DNA of 64,000 nucleotides from Paenibacillus eucommiae (GTDB lineage: Bacteria > Bacillota > Bacilli > Paenibacillales > NBRC-103111), in the NCBI RefSeq assembly GCF_017874215.1, contig NZ_JAGGLB010000018.1, positions 62,001 to 126,000 on the forward strand, written 5' to 3'. Below, piece by piece: positions 15,975-25,798 of the stretch; within the stretch, counting starts at the first letter, position 1, and every line of letters starts with the position of its first letter. Both the position numbers and the translations under genes were made by a program. The notes beneath the pieces are model-generated. The model saw nothing but the letters and a program-made list of their open reading frames with translations. It had not been told where the DNA came from and searched no databases.

Positions 15975-16081
15975 GGACTGTTGACAAATTACCTTTTTGA
16001 CGAAATTGACGTTTGAGAACCCGCATAAACACTGGGAATCTAAAAGTCTTTTTTCGTAAAATTGGCTTTTGTCAACAGTCC
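15975..16081. mobile_element. 107-bp MITE-like insertion inside repeat copy B
   Basis: Perfect 14-bp terminal inverted repeats GGACTGTTGACAAA bound a 107-bp non-coding segment. Both sides show CGCAGG, a 6-bp target duplication. Deleting the segment and one duplicate restores the family flank AAGGACGCCGCAGGGCATTTT. It encodes nothing, so it would need a transposase in trans. Confidence 0.75.
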
Positions 16082-16286
16082 CGCAGGGCATTTTTCTCAT
16101 GAACTATAACATGGTCAAAGTTTGCAATGCTGCATCCAACATTCGCCCATTAGGGAAGCATCAAGGGAATAAAACTAAATAAAACTTGGCAGGGAATTTT
16201 AAGCTGCAATTGCTTCTTGAAGCATTCTATGGCAAGATAATCGAAGAAGCAACGAACGCTTAGAATAGAATAGGAGTTACATACAC

Positions 16287-17072
16287 ATGTCAAAACCGTT
16301 GTTCCGCCTGCTGACTGAGCTTTCCTCACGTAAATGGGTCTCTCAGCTTACTGGGGCATTCGCCAAATCCAAGATGAGCCGCTGGCTGATTCCACGCTTT
16401 GCCAAAACCTATGGAATCCGAATTGAGGATGCTGAAAAGCCAATTTCCGAGTACGCCTCCTTGAATGACTTTTTCACAAGAAGGTTAAAACCCGGAATCC
16501 GCCTGATAGATAGCAATATCAGCTTTGTAACCAGCCCCGTTGATGCCGTAATTACCGGCATGGGTCCTATCAGCGAAGGTTTAATTGCTAATGTCAAAGG
16601 CCAGGATTATACCATTGAAGAGCTGCTCAATCGTTCTCCGCGGACGATTAATTATAAAAATGGCTTTTACTTTGTACTTTACTTAAGCCCTACCGACTAT
16701 CATCGCATTCATTCTCCTGTAACGGGGTCCATTGTGGAGAAGGAACATGTGCCCGGCAAGGTTTATCCAGTGAATGAATTCGGCCTTCGGCATATGACCC
16801 GAGTGCTGAGCCGAAATGAGCGGCTTATTACCTTCATTCAGCATGAAGCCGGTGAAATTGCCGTGGTCAAGGTTGGCGCGCTGAATGTAAGCAGCATCCA
16901 GTATGTAAGCCCCCTGCCTGACCATCTCGAACGCGGCCAGGAGCTCGCTTACTTTGAATTCGGCTCTACTGTGGTGCTGCTGCTGGAGGATGAAATCTTT
17001 GAGCCCCGAGCCGACTTGATGGTCAGAAGTAAAGTGAGCATGGGAGAAGCTCTGGGTGTATTTCTTAAATAA
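16287..17072 (+). CDS. psd: Phosphatidylserine decarboxylase proenzyme
   Basis: A 261-residue protein of the usual bacterial length. It decarboxylates phosphatidylserine to phosphatidylethanolamine at the membrane. Family marks are SLNDFFTRRLKPGIR, the DYHRIHSPVTG His block and the C-terminal FGST self-cleavage site (Gly226-Ser227), where Ser becomes the pyruvoyl group (LGST in many homologues). The start has AGGAG 10 nt upstream. It is monocistronic, converging on the AraC gene with a 48-bp gap and no obvious terminator. The phosphatidylserine synthase partner is not in the window. Confidence 0.92.
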   Translation: MSKPLFRLLTELSSRKWVSQLTGAFAKSKMSRWLIPRFAKTYGIRIEDAEKPISEYASLNDFFTRRLKPGIRLIDSNISFVTSPVDAVITGMGPISEGLIANVKGQDYTIEELLNRSPRTINYKNGFYFVLYLSPTDYHRIHSPVTGSIVEKEHVPGKVYPVNEFGLRHMTRVLSRNERLITFIQHEAGEIAVVKVGALNVSSIQYVSPLPDHLERGQELAYFEFGSTVVLLLEDEIFEPRADLMVRSKVSMGEALGVFLK

Positions 17073-17120
17073 AGCGACCCGGAAGCTCAATTATTTGCAG
17101 CTATTTGCAGCTTGATTCAG

Positions 17121-17924
17121 TTACTTCAACTCAGAAGGGCTTTTACCCGTATACTGTTTAAATTGCCTGCTGAAAAAAAACACATCCCTGTAGCCCAGCG
17201 CATCTGCCACCTCAGTCACGCTCATTCCAGCGTAGTGGAGCAAATGCTCGGCTCGTTCGATACGCGCTTGAATAAGGTAAAATTGTACGGAATGTCCCAT
17301 TAATTCCTTGAATTTCAAGGAAAAATACCGGGGCGATAGATTCGCCCTGGCCGCCAGATCAGGGATGCTATGCGGCTTCGCCGCATGCTGCCTGATGTAG
17401 TTGGCTATCTCCTGAATAGTCTCGGAGAGCTTATGGCTCTCCGGCAGACTTATCTGCTCCTCCTCACGATCTGCCCGCAGCAAATGGATCATCAGCTGCT
17501 TAAGCAGCAGCCGTGCCTCCTCTTCCGCCCCAAATACCTTGGACAGTCTGATACGAACATAGTGCGAAAGCAGTTTTTCAAACAACAGCTTTTCTTCTAA
17601 AATACGGTATGCCTTCGGAACAAGCTTCAACCTTAACCCTTCAGCGATCGCAAAATGAATATAAGTAAGCACAAGCGGCTTCTGACTCTGATGCACCGCG
17701 CTTGTCACATCTCCGGGCCGAAACAGGAAGCAGCTCCCCTCCTGCACCGCATACTGCTGTCCATTTAGCTCCACTTCCCCCTGCCCGCCCCAAACATAAA
17801 ACAAATCATAATTCATCATTGGAAAATCCCGCTTCGCCCATTTCCAATTCGGTTCGCAAGTAATTTTGGCGTAGGCTGGCAGTAATCCGAATTGTTCGGA
17901 CGACAGATCAAGCACTGTTTTCAC
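17121..17924 (-). CDS. AraC family transcriptional regulator
   Basis: 267 residues: an N-terminal cupin-like sensor (VELNGQQYAVQEGSCFLFRPGD) and a C-terminal AraC double helix-turn-helix (about 170-267). The latter includes IPDLAARANLSPRYFSLKFKE and VTEVADALGYRDVFFFSRQFK with the closing TGKSPSE. It lies 14 bp after the malic enzyme stop on the same strand, so the two are probably one transcript and it may regulate that gene. The effector cannot be read from the sequence; sugars are usual for this architecture. Confidence 0.85.
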   Translation of the reverse strand: MKTVLDLSSEQFGLLPAYAKITCEPNWKWAKRDFPMMNYDLFYVWGGQGEVELNGQQYAVQEGSCFLFRPGDVTSAVHQSQKPLVLTYIHFAIAEGLRLKLVPKAYRILEEKLLFEKLLSHYVRIRLSKVFGAEEEARLLLKQLMIHLLRADREEEQISLPESHKLSETIQEIANYIRQHAAKPHSIPDLAARANLSPRYFSLKFKELMGHSVQFYLIQARIERAEHLLHYAGMSVTEVADALGYRDVFFFSRQFKQYTGKSPSELK

Positions 17925-17938
17925 CTCACCAGACTAGC

Positions 17939-19381
17939 TTACTTATAATCATGCTCTTTAGAGGGCTCGCGCTGACTTTTCCGTCTTGCCACTCCTGATT
18001 CAAATGCGGCTGCAATGACAGCTTCACTCACTTTTTCTACCACGGCTTGATTAAACACGCTAGGAATTATGTAATATTCGTTAAGTTCATCTTCACTGAC
18101 TACAGAAGCAATAGCTTTGGCCGCTGCCAGCTTCATTTCCTGGGTAATTTTTGCTGCCCGACAGTCCAGCACGCCACGGAAAATACCAGGAAAACACAGA
18201 ACATTGTTAATTTGGTTCGGATAATCTGAACGTCCCGTGGCCATCACGCGAACATACGGCTCTGCCTCTTCCGGTGCAATCTCAGGCGATGGATTTGCCA
18301 TCGCAAAAACGATCGGATCCCCAGCCATGCTTTGTACATCCTTCACCTTCAAAACTCCAGGACCGGAAAGACCGATAAAGATGTCAGCATCCTTGATGAC
18401 ATCGGATAAGCTTCCCTTCAGGACAAGCGGATTCGTATTTTCTGCGTACCAATTCCATACTGGATTCGTGTAAGTGACTCCACGCGCAATCGCGCCTTCC
18501 CGATCAACGCCAATGACATTCGTTACTCCTGCTGCAAGCAGCATTTTGGTGCAAGCTATTCCTGCCGCTCCTATACCTGTAACTACAACTTTGCAGTTTT
18601 CCAAACTTTTGCCCACGACCTTAGCTGCATTAAGCAGCCCAGCCAGAATAACCACAGCAGTACCATGCTGATCGTCATGAAAAACAGGAATATCAAGCTC
18701 CTCAATAAGCCGATCTTCAATCTCAAAACAGCGTGGTGAAGATATATCTTCCAGATTGATGCCTCCAAATGTAGGCGCAATCGCTTTGATGGTGCGGATA
18801 ATTTCCTCCGTATCCTGTGTGTCCAGACAAATCGGGAAAGCATCAACGCCTGCCATTTGCTTAAACAGCATCGCCTTCCCCTCCATGACTGGCATCGCGG
18901 CTTCCGGGCCGATATTGCCGAGTCCAAGCACTGCACTGCCATCGGACACAACAGCCACCGTATTTCGTTTGATGGTCAAAGAGTGAGCCTTCGATGTGTC
19001 CTCATGAATGGCCATACAAACCCTCGCCACACCAGGGGTATACACACGTGATAAATCATCGCGGTTTTTAATCGGAATTTTTGGAGTTACTTCGATTTTT
19101 CCGCCGAGATGCAGTAGAAAGGTTTGATCGGATACATTGATTACTTTAACACCTGCCAGACTACCCAGCGAGACTACGATTGAATCCGCCTGATGCTGGT
19201 CGCTTACATTGACCGTAATATCCCGGATTGTTGAGTTTTTACTGGCTCGGGTCACGTCAACAGCAACTATATCCCCGCCTGCGTCCCCAATCGCAGTTGC
19301 AATTTGCCCAAAGGTCACAAGCTCCTTTTGCATGTCCAAACGTAAAATAATACTCGTTCCCACGCCAACTCCACCTGCCAT
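17939..19381 (-). CDS. NAD-dependent malic enzyme with N-terminal ACT domain
   Basis: About 480 residues. An N-terminal ACT-like regulatory domain (1-85) is followed by the malic enzyme core: YTPGVARVC, GLGNIGPEAAMPVMEGKAMLFK (catalytic Lys region), HDDQHGTAVV (metal Asp) and the dinucleotide loop GIGAAGIACTKML. It decarboxylates malate to pyruvate in the cytosol. The ATG at 19381 is 8 nt after AGGAG. An upstream GTG (19390) overlaps that site. It shares a transcript with the downstream AraC gene. ACT fusion is known in Firmicute malic enzymes, where it suggests allosteric control. Confidence 0.9.
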   Translation of the reverse strand: MAGGVGVGTSIILRLDMQKELVTFGQIATAIGDAGGDIVAVDVTRASKNSTIRDITVNVSDQHQADSIVVSLGSLAGVKVINVSDQTFLLHLGGKIEVTPKIPIKNRDDLSRVYTPGVARVCMAIHEDTSKAHSLTIKRNTVAVVSDGSAVLGLGNIGPEAAMPVMEGKAMLFKQMAGVDAFPICLDTQDTEEIIRTIKAIAPTFGGINLEDISSPRCFEIEDRLIEELDIPVFHDDQHGTAVVILAGLLNAAKVVGKSLENCKVVVTGIGAAGIACTKMLLAAGVTNVIGVDREGAIARGVTYTNPVWNWYAENTNPLVLKGSLSDVIKDADIFIGLSGPGVLKVKDVQSMAGDPIVFAMANPSPEIAPEEAEPYVRVMATGRSDYPNQINNVLCFPGIFRGVLDCRAAKITQEMKLAAAKAIASVVSEDELNEYYIIPSVFNQAVVEKVSEAVIAAAFESGVARRKSQREPSKEHDYK

Positions 19382-19607
19382 CACGTTCACTCCTAACGTT
19401 AATTACCTGAATGTTTAGACTATAATATTCCTTTTTATCATAGCATAATGACCGGGGATCGCAAAAGATATAGCATATAGCTGCAAAATATAGCAAAATA
19501 TCAGAACATAGCGGCTGTCCGAACATAGCTGGGTGACGTAAGTAGGCGGAAATGATATAATGATGCCTGTAATGCAAAGCTACATTTTGGAAGGAATGAT
19601 TGAACGC

Positions 19608-20918
19608 ATGAATCCTCTGGCCAAACAGTTAAACGAGACTTTAGAGCGAGAGAATCGCTATGTCTACGAAATGCTTTCCCAGCTTGGCAAATCTATTTAT
19701 TTCCCCAAGGAAGGCATTCTCAGCCAATCCGCAGAGGCTAAATCCAAAGCCAAAACCTTTAATGCCACCATCGGTATCGCGCTGGAAGGCGGACAGCCTA
19801 TGCATCTCAAGGTTATTCAAGACACCCTGTCTGCGTATGCGCCTAAAGATATTTATGAATATGCACCTCCTGCCGGCAAACCAGAATTAAGAAGCGCCTG
19901 GAAACGCAAGATGCTGGAGGAAAATCCTGATCTGAACAACAAACTAATTGGCAATCCGCTTGTGACCAACGCACTTACCCATGGACTAAGCATTGCAGCT
20001 GACCTGTTTGCCGATGTGGGAGACAGCGTGATTTACCCGGATAAAAACTGGGAAAATTATGAGCTTACCTTCGAAATCCGCCGCGGCGCGCGTATAGTCA
20101 ATTACCCTTTATATAACGAACAAGGTACCTTTAATGCGGAAGGGCTTCGAGAAGCCATATTAGCTCAAAAAAGCAAGGGCAAAGCGATCGTTGTCCTCAA
20201 CTTCCCCAACAACCCTACAGGATACACGCCTGGTGCACAGGAAGGCAAAGAAATTGTTGCGGCGATTAAGGAAGCAGCAGACGCAGGCATCAATGTAGTC
20301 GTGATTACCGACGACGCCTATTTCGGGCTCTTTTTCGAGGATTCCTTGCAGGAATCCCTGTTCGGCCAGTTGGCCGATCTGCATCCGAGAGTGCTCGCTG
20401 TCAAGGTGGATGGGGCTACTAAAGAAGAATATGTATGGGGCTTCCGTGTCGGCTTCATCACCTATGCAGGTCAAAGTGAGGCCTTATTAAGCGTTCTTGA
20501 GCAAAAGACGATGGGCATTATCCGTGCCACCATTTCAAGCGGTCCACACCCTTCGCAAACCTTCGTGCTTCATGCCCTGAACTCTCCTGAGTTCAAAGTG
20601 CAAAAGCAAGAAAAATATGAAATTATGAAAGGCCGCGCGAACCGGACAAAAGAACTGCTGGACAGCGGGAAGTTTGACGATGTGTGGGGCTACTATCCGT
20701 TCAACTCCGGATACTTTATGTGTCTTAAGCTTAAAACTGTCGACGCTGAAGCGCTTCGTGTACATCTACTGGATCAGTATGGTGTCGGCACGATCGCTCT
20801 GGGAACAACAGACTTGCGTGTTGCCTTCTCCTGTATTGAAGAAGTTAATCTTGAAGAGCTGTTCAACCTGATTTATCAAGGCGTGAAAGATCTTGAAGCC
20901 GCTGCAACTGGCAAATAG
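19608..20918 (+). CDS. PLP-dependent aminotransferase, class I/II
   Basis: About 436 residues of fold-type I aminotransferase. Visible are IGIALEGGQPMHL, the Asn motif LNFPNNPTGY, the DDAYFGLFF Asp-Tyr pair that holds the cofactor ring, VKVDGATKEEYVWGFRVGFI with the likely PLP lysine, and the substrate-carboxylate arginine in TTDLRVAFSCI. The amino donor and product are unknown. The start is uncertain: ATG 19608 has GGAAGGA 12 nt upstream, and 19560 and 19596 are in frame. It is divergent from malic enzyme and stands alone, with repeat copy C behind it. Confidence 0.85.
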   Translation: MNPLAKQLNETLERENRYVYEMLSQLGKSIYFPKEGILSQSAEAKSKAKTFNATIGIALEGGQPMHLKVIQDTLSAYAPKDIYEYAPPAGKPELRSAWKRKMLEENPDLNNKLIGNPLVTNALTHGLSIAADLFADVGDSVIYPDKNWENYELTFEIRRGARIVNYPLYNEQGTFNAEGLREAILAQKSKGKAIVVLNFPNNPTGYTPGAQEGKEIVAAIKEAADAGINVVVITDDAYFGLFFEDSLQESLFGQLADLHPRVLAVKVDGATKEEYVWGFRVGFITYAGQSEALLSVLEQKTMGIIRATISSGPHPSQTFVLHALNSPEFKVQKQEKYEIMKGRANRTKELLDSGKFDDVWGYYPFNSGYFMCLKLKTVDAEALRVHLLDQYGVGTIALGTTDLRVAFSCIEEVNLEELFNLIYQGVKDLEAAATGK

Positions 20919-20988
20919 TCGACATATCTAAAGAAACTCGCCTTGCGGTGTCCTTTGAGGAGCGTGTTCGGAACTTGGGTGCGTTGCG

Positions 20989-21112
20989 GAGGGAATGGCT
21001 GTGGGCTCCAGCCGCTGTTAAAGATTTGTTCCCTCGAATGAAATGAATGAATAGGTAGGAACAAATCTTTAAAGGCGGGCGCTAACGCTCTTCCGCCCAC
21101 AGCCATTCCCTC
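20989..21112 (+). repeat. Long-hairpin repeat, copy C
   Basis: 124 bp, arms GAGGGAATGGCTGTGGG and CCCACAGCCATTCCCTC perfectly complementary, inner 15-bp stem intact. The 5' flank (20938-20988) and 3' flank (to about 21185) carry family sequence, including CCTTGCGGTGTCCTTTGAGG and GGGTTTTTCTCTTGG. The 20,919-21,464 spacer is filled by this copy, its palindromes and a terminator. Confidence 0.85.
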
Positions 21113-21276
21113 TTCTCAGCTACAATCGCACGATTCACACGAACACCAAGCTCAAACGGACTGTCAGCAAGGGTTTTTCTCTTGGTAGGAGGGGATTTCC
21201 CGCGAGCCAATTCGCTGGGACTGAAGAAGGGCCCCGCCAGGCGCACGACCAAGCACAACCAAGAGGATCTGCTACT

Positions 21277-21351
21277 TTAACGATGTTTTTCATCGTTAAA
21301 AGCATCAGGCACGCTCCTTATCCTTAATTTAACGATGAAAAACATCGTTAA
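21277..21351. repeat. Palindrome array of repeat copy C (two units)
   Basis: Two 23-bp palindromes (TTAACGATG, 5 nt, CATCGTTAA) begin at 21277 and 21329, 52 bp apart. Arms are perfect in both. This copy lacks the third and fourth units seen in copies B, E and F, and its tail is cut short near 21,360. Confidence 0.85.
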
Positions 21352-21420
21352 GTGAGCAAAGGCTCAAACGGACTGCAAGTTGCAGAGGAAATGGCTGCAG
21401 GTTCCAGCCGCTGTCATGGC

Positions 21421-21460
21421 AAAAGCACCTTCTAAGCTTTTCTTAGAAGGTGCTTTATTT
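21421..21460 (-). terminator. Bidirectional-looking terminator after the oxidoreductase gene
   Basis: A 14-bp stem AAGCACCTTCTAAG/CTTAGAAGGTGCTT with a short loop, followed by TTTT on the minus strand and TTTATTT on the plus strand. It ends the sugar-transport operon transcript. Confidence 0.8.
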
Positions 21461-21464
21461 GTAT

Positions 21465-22553
21465 CTACCCTTTCTTTGCCGGGAGTGCTGCGAGATCAGG
21501 GCGATCCCACTCCTCATCCAGACCAAGTCCCGTTAAATCAGCGACAACTTCCTTCTCTTCCGCTTCATACAGCCTCCAAATAACACGCAGCCCTTGCAGG
21601 CTCTCAGGTCCATCGGTCAGCGGTTTCTTGCCTTCCAGCACACATTCAGCGAAATGGCTGATTTCATAATGTGTAATCTTCTCGCTTTGCTCCAATTCCA
21701 TTAACACTTCCGTCTCAGGACTACTCAAGTGAATGCCTGCCCGCTCTTCTTTCATTCCTTGATGAAAGTATAGCTTATTGTCCGTATAATTCACTTCCAG
21801 CATCCCCTGCTCACAGTGAGCATGGAAGCTGTACCCAAGCCTGGAGCCCCTCGCCCCCCAGGTTCCGGCATGATGTCCTAGCACGCCGGACTCGAACGTG
21901 AGCGTTGCGAAGCTGCTCCCTTCCATTTCCATCCAAGGGGTTCCTGTATTCGTCCCCACATGTGTTCCTTTGACCGGACGCCCCAGAAACCAAAGCAAGA
22001 GATCCACATAATGGCAGCCATGACTGAAAAACTGACCGCCTCCAAGACGTGCCGCGGATCGGGCCCAATGGCCTTCTTCATATTGCGTCAGTTGTTCTGT
22101 CCATATCGACATCTGGAACAATTCACCATATTGCTTGGAATCGATGATTTCCTTCATTCGAACAATTAATGGGTGATAACGATTCGGATACGCGACCATG
22201 AGCACGAGATTACGTTCTCTGGCCTCGCGAATCATTTCTAAGCATTCCGCTTCCGAATTCGCCATCGGTTTTTCCACTAGCACATGTTTTCCAGCCTTCA
22301 AACATTCCATAGTAACGGAATAATGCAAGTCATGTGGCAGGACGATAAACACCGCATCTACATAAGGCAGAATCTCTCTATAATCCGTTGAAGCGATAAT
22401 GTTTCCTAAAGCCTCCGCTGTATGCCTCGCTTGCTCTGGTATAATATCCACCACAGCCGTAACTTGCAATACTCCGGCTAATTCAATAAAGCCTTTCGCA
22501 TGCGTCTCACTCATCGAGCCGCAGCCAATGATGCCCAATCGCAGCTTCCCCAA
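21465..22553 (-). CDS. Gfo/Idh/MocA family oxidoreductase (ABC-operon associated)
   Basis: About 362 residues: N-terminal Rossmann fold (LGIIGCGSMSETHAKGF), the LVEKPMANS motif with the conserved EKP lysine, and the C-terminal beta-sheet domain with GGGQFFSHGCHYVDLLLWF (His used in catalysis in this family). It likely oxidises or epimerises a sugar or cyclitol with NAD(P). TTG at 22553 is 7 nt after GGGAGG and is preferred. The longer reading to 22679 has no ribosome site. It is the last gene of the transport operon, so its substrate is probably what that transporter brings in. Confidence 0.88.
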   Translation of the reverse strand: MGKLRLGIIGCGSMSETHAKGFIELAGVLQVTAVVDIIPEQARHTAEALGNIIASTDYREILPYVDAVFIVLPHDLHYSVTMECLKAGKHVLVEKPMANSEAECLEMIREARERNLVLMVAYPNRYHPLIVRMKEIIDSKQYGELFQMSIWTEQLTQYEEGHWARSAARLGGGQFFSHGCHYVDLLLWFLGRPVKGTHVGTNTGTPWMEMEGSSFATLTFESGVLGHHAGTWGARGSRLGYSFHAHCEQGMLEVNYTDNKLYFHQGMKEERAGIHLSSPETEVLMELEQSEKITHYEISHFAECVLEGKKPLTDGPESLQGLRVIWRLYEAEEKEVVADLTGLGLDEEWDRPDLAALPAKKG

Positions 22554-22650
22554 CCTAATACCTCCCATACCGCTTCCAGGAGAGTGTCCGATGATATCAG
22601 ATGAAATCAGATGATTGCAACGGACACCCTTCACTGTGAACGGCTGCTCA

Positions 22651-23928
22651 TTATTTAATCGCTTTACTCTGCACTTCATCCAGCGCTTCCTGGGCAGTAG
22701 CTTCTTTCAGCAGCACCTTCTGAACCGCATGAATGACTTCCAGACGCATTTCTGCGAATTTCGGATCTGTGAGCGGATAGAACTTCGCTAATGGAAGCTG
22801 CTCGACAAACTCTTTCACTTGCGGATCTTTTTCACTCATACTCGCACCAACTGTTTTGGTACCGGGAAGGAAGCCCTGGGAAACCATGAATGCTTCATAG
22901 TTCTTATCCTCGTAGAAGTATTCAAGAAACTTTCCGACTTCTTCCTTATGCTTCACAGACTTAAACACCATCATAAAATCCTGAACGCCAAGGTTTATTG
23001 GAGCTATGCCTTCTTTCACTGGAATAGCACCTAAATCATAATTCAGATCGGGTGCTTCCGATTTCAAAATAGCTGTCAGGTAGTTCGGAGAAATCATCAT
23101 ACCGAGTTTTCCTGCGCCGAACACTTTATGCAGTTCATCACGATTAATGGCCGTCGGCTCCGGATTCGTGATCTTGTGCTTGTGAACCAGGTCGGCGAGG
23201 AATTCAACTGCTTCCACATTTTCAGGCGAATTCAGCACCCACTCTCCATCCTTCTTCCAAGCGCCGCCATTGCCCCAGATGAAATAAGAAAAGTAAGCTT
23301 GACCCTCAAATGTCGTCATCGGCAAACCAAATCCATCAATTCCAGTTGCTTCTTTGATCTTCTTCGATGTTTGGATCAGCTCATCCCAGGTTGCTGGCGG
23401 CTCACTCACTCCGGCCTTTTCAAATAAATCTTTATTGTAGAATAACGCCCGAATCGTTGCACCAAAAGGCAGTGCGTATACCTTGCTATCCATAACACCA
23501 ACATCATATAGGGATTCATAAAATTTTTCTTTCAATTCGGGTGAAATCAGCTCATCCATCGGCAGGAGCAGATCATCCTCCTTGAAGGAAATGAATTGGT
23601 GCAAATTGAGAATGTCAGGAGTCTGGTGTGTAGTCACCATGGTGTTCACCTTTTGCTCGATCATATCCCAGCCCACAACCTCCAGCTTTACTTTCACTCC
23701 TGGATTCTCTTCCTCAAAACCAGCTACAAGCTTTCTCAGGACAGGCTCTGTTTCATCGTTATACTGAGCGGCCACAAAGTGTATTTCTTTAATCTGGCCT
23801 TTATCATCCTCTTTCGACTTTCCAGATCCGGACGAGCAACCAGCAATAACCGAGAAAGAAAGTAACAGGATGACAAAAACAAGACTTGATATTTTCAAAG
23901 ATTTTCTGTTCATTTGCGATGTATTCAT
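22651..23928 (-). CDS. Sugar ABC transporter substrate-binding lipoprotein
   Basis: 425 residues, family 1 extracellular solute-binding protein (MalE/UgpB type). Lipoprotein signal with lipobox VIAGC (Cys about residue 30) and a Ser/Gly/Lys linker. Then IHFVAAQYNDETEPVLRKLV, AGFEEENPGVKVKLEVVGWD and LPFGATIRALFYNKDLFEKAGV typical of carbohydrate binders. It lies downstream of the two permease genes, the reverse of the usual order, with a 117-bp gap. The ATP-binding subunit is absent, as is common when a shared MsmX-like ATPase is used. The ligand is unknown. Confidence 0.9.
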   Translation of the reverse strand: MNTSQMNRKSLKISSLVFVILLLSFSVIAGCSSGSGKSKEDDKGQIKEIHFVAAQYNDETEPVLRKLVAGFEEENPGVKVKLEVVGWDMIEQKVNTMVTTHQTPDILNLHQFISFKEDDLLLPMDELISPELKEKFYESLYDVGVMDSKVYALPFGATIRALFYNKDLFEKAGVSEPPATWDELIQTSKKIKEATGIDGFGLPMTTFEGQAYFSYFIWGNGGAWKKDGEWVLNSPENVEAVEFLADLVHKHKITNPEPTAINRDELHKVFGAGKLGMMISPNYLTAILKSEAPDLNYDLGAIPVKEGIAPINLGVQDFMMVFKSVKHKEEVGKFLEYFYEDKNYEAFMVSQGFLPGTKTVGASMSEKDPQVKEFVEQLPLAKFYPLTDPKFAEMRLEVIHAVQKVLLKEATAQEALDEVQSKAIK

Positions 23929-24045
23929 GCTTGAATTCCCCTTTCAATTTGTCTACATGTCAGCGCTTGCCAAGTTAATGCTACTTGCAAATACCTTCCC
24001 CGGCATCCCCCCTTTACGCATTCATCCGAACAGTTCGGTGCTGTT

Positions 24046-24879
24046 TTAATGCTTCACGCTTCCGGCTGTCAATCCATCGATCAAGTATTTTTCAATAGCT
24101 AGGAACAAGGTGACAACAGGCACGGTTGCGATTAAGGAGGTTGCGAATAAATATTGCCACTGCACATCATATTTTCCGAAGAAAGCATAGATCCCGACAG
24201 TGATTGGCTTTTTCGTTTCTGTTGAAATTAACGTAAGCGCCACTACAAACTCATTCCAGGACATAATGAATACGAATATAACAGCCGTAATAATGCCAGG
24301 CGCGGCCAAAGGCAGGATGACTCTCCACACAGCTCCAAACCTCGTGCACCCATCGATCCATGCGGCTTGCTCCAGTTCTTTCGGGATCGTTGTGAAATAT
24401 CCCCTTAATATCCATATCGCAAATGCTTGGCAAAACGCAGTGTTAATAATAATTAATCCCCAGAGGGAATCCATAAGGCCAAACCAGTGAATTTCCCGAT
24501 ACAACCCTACCAATAACACGATAGGCGAAAACATCTGGGTCACGATGATGATATACATGTACAAATTTCTGCCTGAAAAACGAAACCGAGTCATGATATA
24601 GGCCGCTGGAACAGCAGATATGAGCGTTAACAGCATGGTTCCGACAGAAATCGACAAAGAATTCACGAAATAATGCGCCAGCGGTATTTTATTCCATATA
24701 TCAACAAAATTATACAAGGTCCAATCCGTAGGAAAAAACGTCGGAGGCAGGCTGTAGACCTCTGTTTTATTTTTTAACGAAGTAATCAGCATAATAAAAT
24801 ATGGAAAAATAAGTACGATAAATAATACATAACCTGCTGCAGCAATGAAGCCTTTATTCCATCTGGAGGTTTTATTCAT
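24046..24879 (-). CDS. Sugar ABC transporter permease (MalG/AraQ type)
   Basis: 278 residues with six membrane helices. The EAA loop reads ELEQAAWIDGCTRFGAVWRVILPLAAPGI, which docks the ATPase. The start ATG at 24879 has a perfect AAGGAGG site and overlaps the stop of the first permease (ATGAATAA, 8 bp), so the two are translationally coupled. The longer frame to 25086 is only the antisense-frame extension over the upstream gene. Confidence 0.92.
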   Translation of the reverse strand: MNKTSRWNKGFIAAAGYVLFIVLIFPYFIMLITSLKNKTEVYSLPPTFFPTDWTLYNFVDIWNKIPLAHYFVNSLSISVGTMLLTLISAVPAAYIMTRFRFSGRNLYMYIIIVTQMFSPIVLLVGLYREIHWFGLMDSLWGLIIINTAFCQAFAIWILRGYFTTIPKELEQAAWIDGCTRFGAVWRVILPLAAPGIITAVIFVFIMSWNEFVVALTLISTETKKPITVGIYAFFGKYDVQWQYLFATSLIATVPVVTLFLAIEKYLIDGLTAGSVKH

Positions 24880-25777
24880 TCTCTTCCTCCTTCCTAAGCG
24901 ACAACGACACATAAACGATCGCAAAGACCAGCAAGATGATAAAGCTGATGACGGACACGGCTGCCGCTTCCCCCATCTTATTCGATTGGAAGGCCAGCTT
25001 ATATAAATAGGTCGTAACCAAGTCTGTTTTGTTGACCGGATCTCCCTTCGTAATGGACCAGATGATCGGGAAGGAGTTAAATACATAGATCGTATTGAGC
25101 ACGATACTCACCGTCAACGGGTTCCTTAATAACGGCAAGGTGATGTGTACAAAGCGCTGCCATCCATTGGCACCATCGACATCGGCAGATTCATATAAAT
25201 CCTTTGAAATCGATTGCAGACCAGCCAGCAATATAAAGGAGGTAAATGGAATCGTAACCATGATCCCTACCCAAATCATAGCTGGAAAGGAACTTGATGC
25301 TTTGGCAAGCCAGTAAATATTCTCCTCAATCAAGCCTAATTTCATCAAAATCAAATTCAGCACGCCGTAGTTATAATCCAATATCCATTTCCAGATGACC
25401 GATGTAATGATCAAGGATACGGACCATGGGATAATCAATGCAGACCTGACCAGCCTTCTGCCGGGAAATTTTTGATTCAGGAGATTGGCAATGCCCAGGG
25501 ACAAAATGGTGCTTATGCCGACAACGGCGATGGTCCAGACAAACGTGTTATTGACCACCGTAAAAAAGGTTTTGTCAGCAAAAAGCGCCCGATAGTTGTC
25601 CAAACCGTTATAGCCCTTACGGATACCGGACATGCTAATTTCCGAAAAGGAGATGATAAAAAGCTCATAGATCGGATAAACAATAACGACTGCAATAAGC
25701 AGCATGCTCGGAACGAGCCACAATAAAGGTAGTAAATTGGACCTGCGCTTGGAAGCTGCAGTCTGAGAAGCATTCAA
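24872..25777 (-). CDS. Sugar ABC transporter permease (MalF/UgpA type)
   Basis: About 301 residues with six membrane helices. Its EAA loop reads DLYESADVDGANGWQRFVHITLPLLRNPL. TTG at 25777 is 8 nt after GAGG. The GTG at 25786 directly abuts that site and is less likely. It is the first gene after a promoter with a cre-like site and is coupled to the second permease. Together with the binding protein it forms an importer of the CUT1 class, for oligosaccharides or similar compounds. Confidence 0.9.
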   Translation of the reverse strand: MNASQTAASKRRSNLLPLLWLVPSMLLIAVVIVYPIYELFIISFSEISMSGIRKGYNGLDNYRALFADKTFFTVVNNTFVWTIAVVGISTILSLGIANLLNQKFPGRRLVRSALIIPWSVSLIITSVIWKWILDYNYGVLNLILMKLGLIEENIYWLAKASSSFPAMIWVGIMVTIPFTSFILLAGLQSISKDLYESADVDGANGWQRFVHITLPLLRNPLTVSIVLNTIYVFNSFPIIWSITKGDPVNKTDLVTTYLYKLAFQSNKMGEAAAVSVISFIILLVFAIVYVSLSLRKEEENE

Positions 25778-25798
25778 CCGGTTCACCTCACTTGTCTT

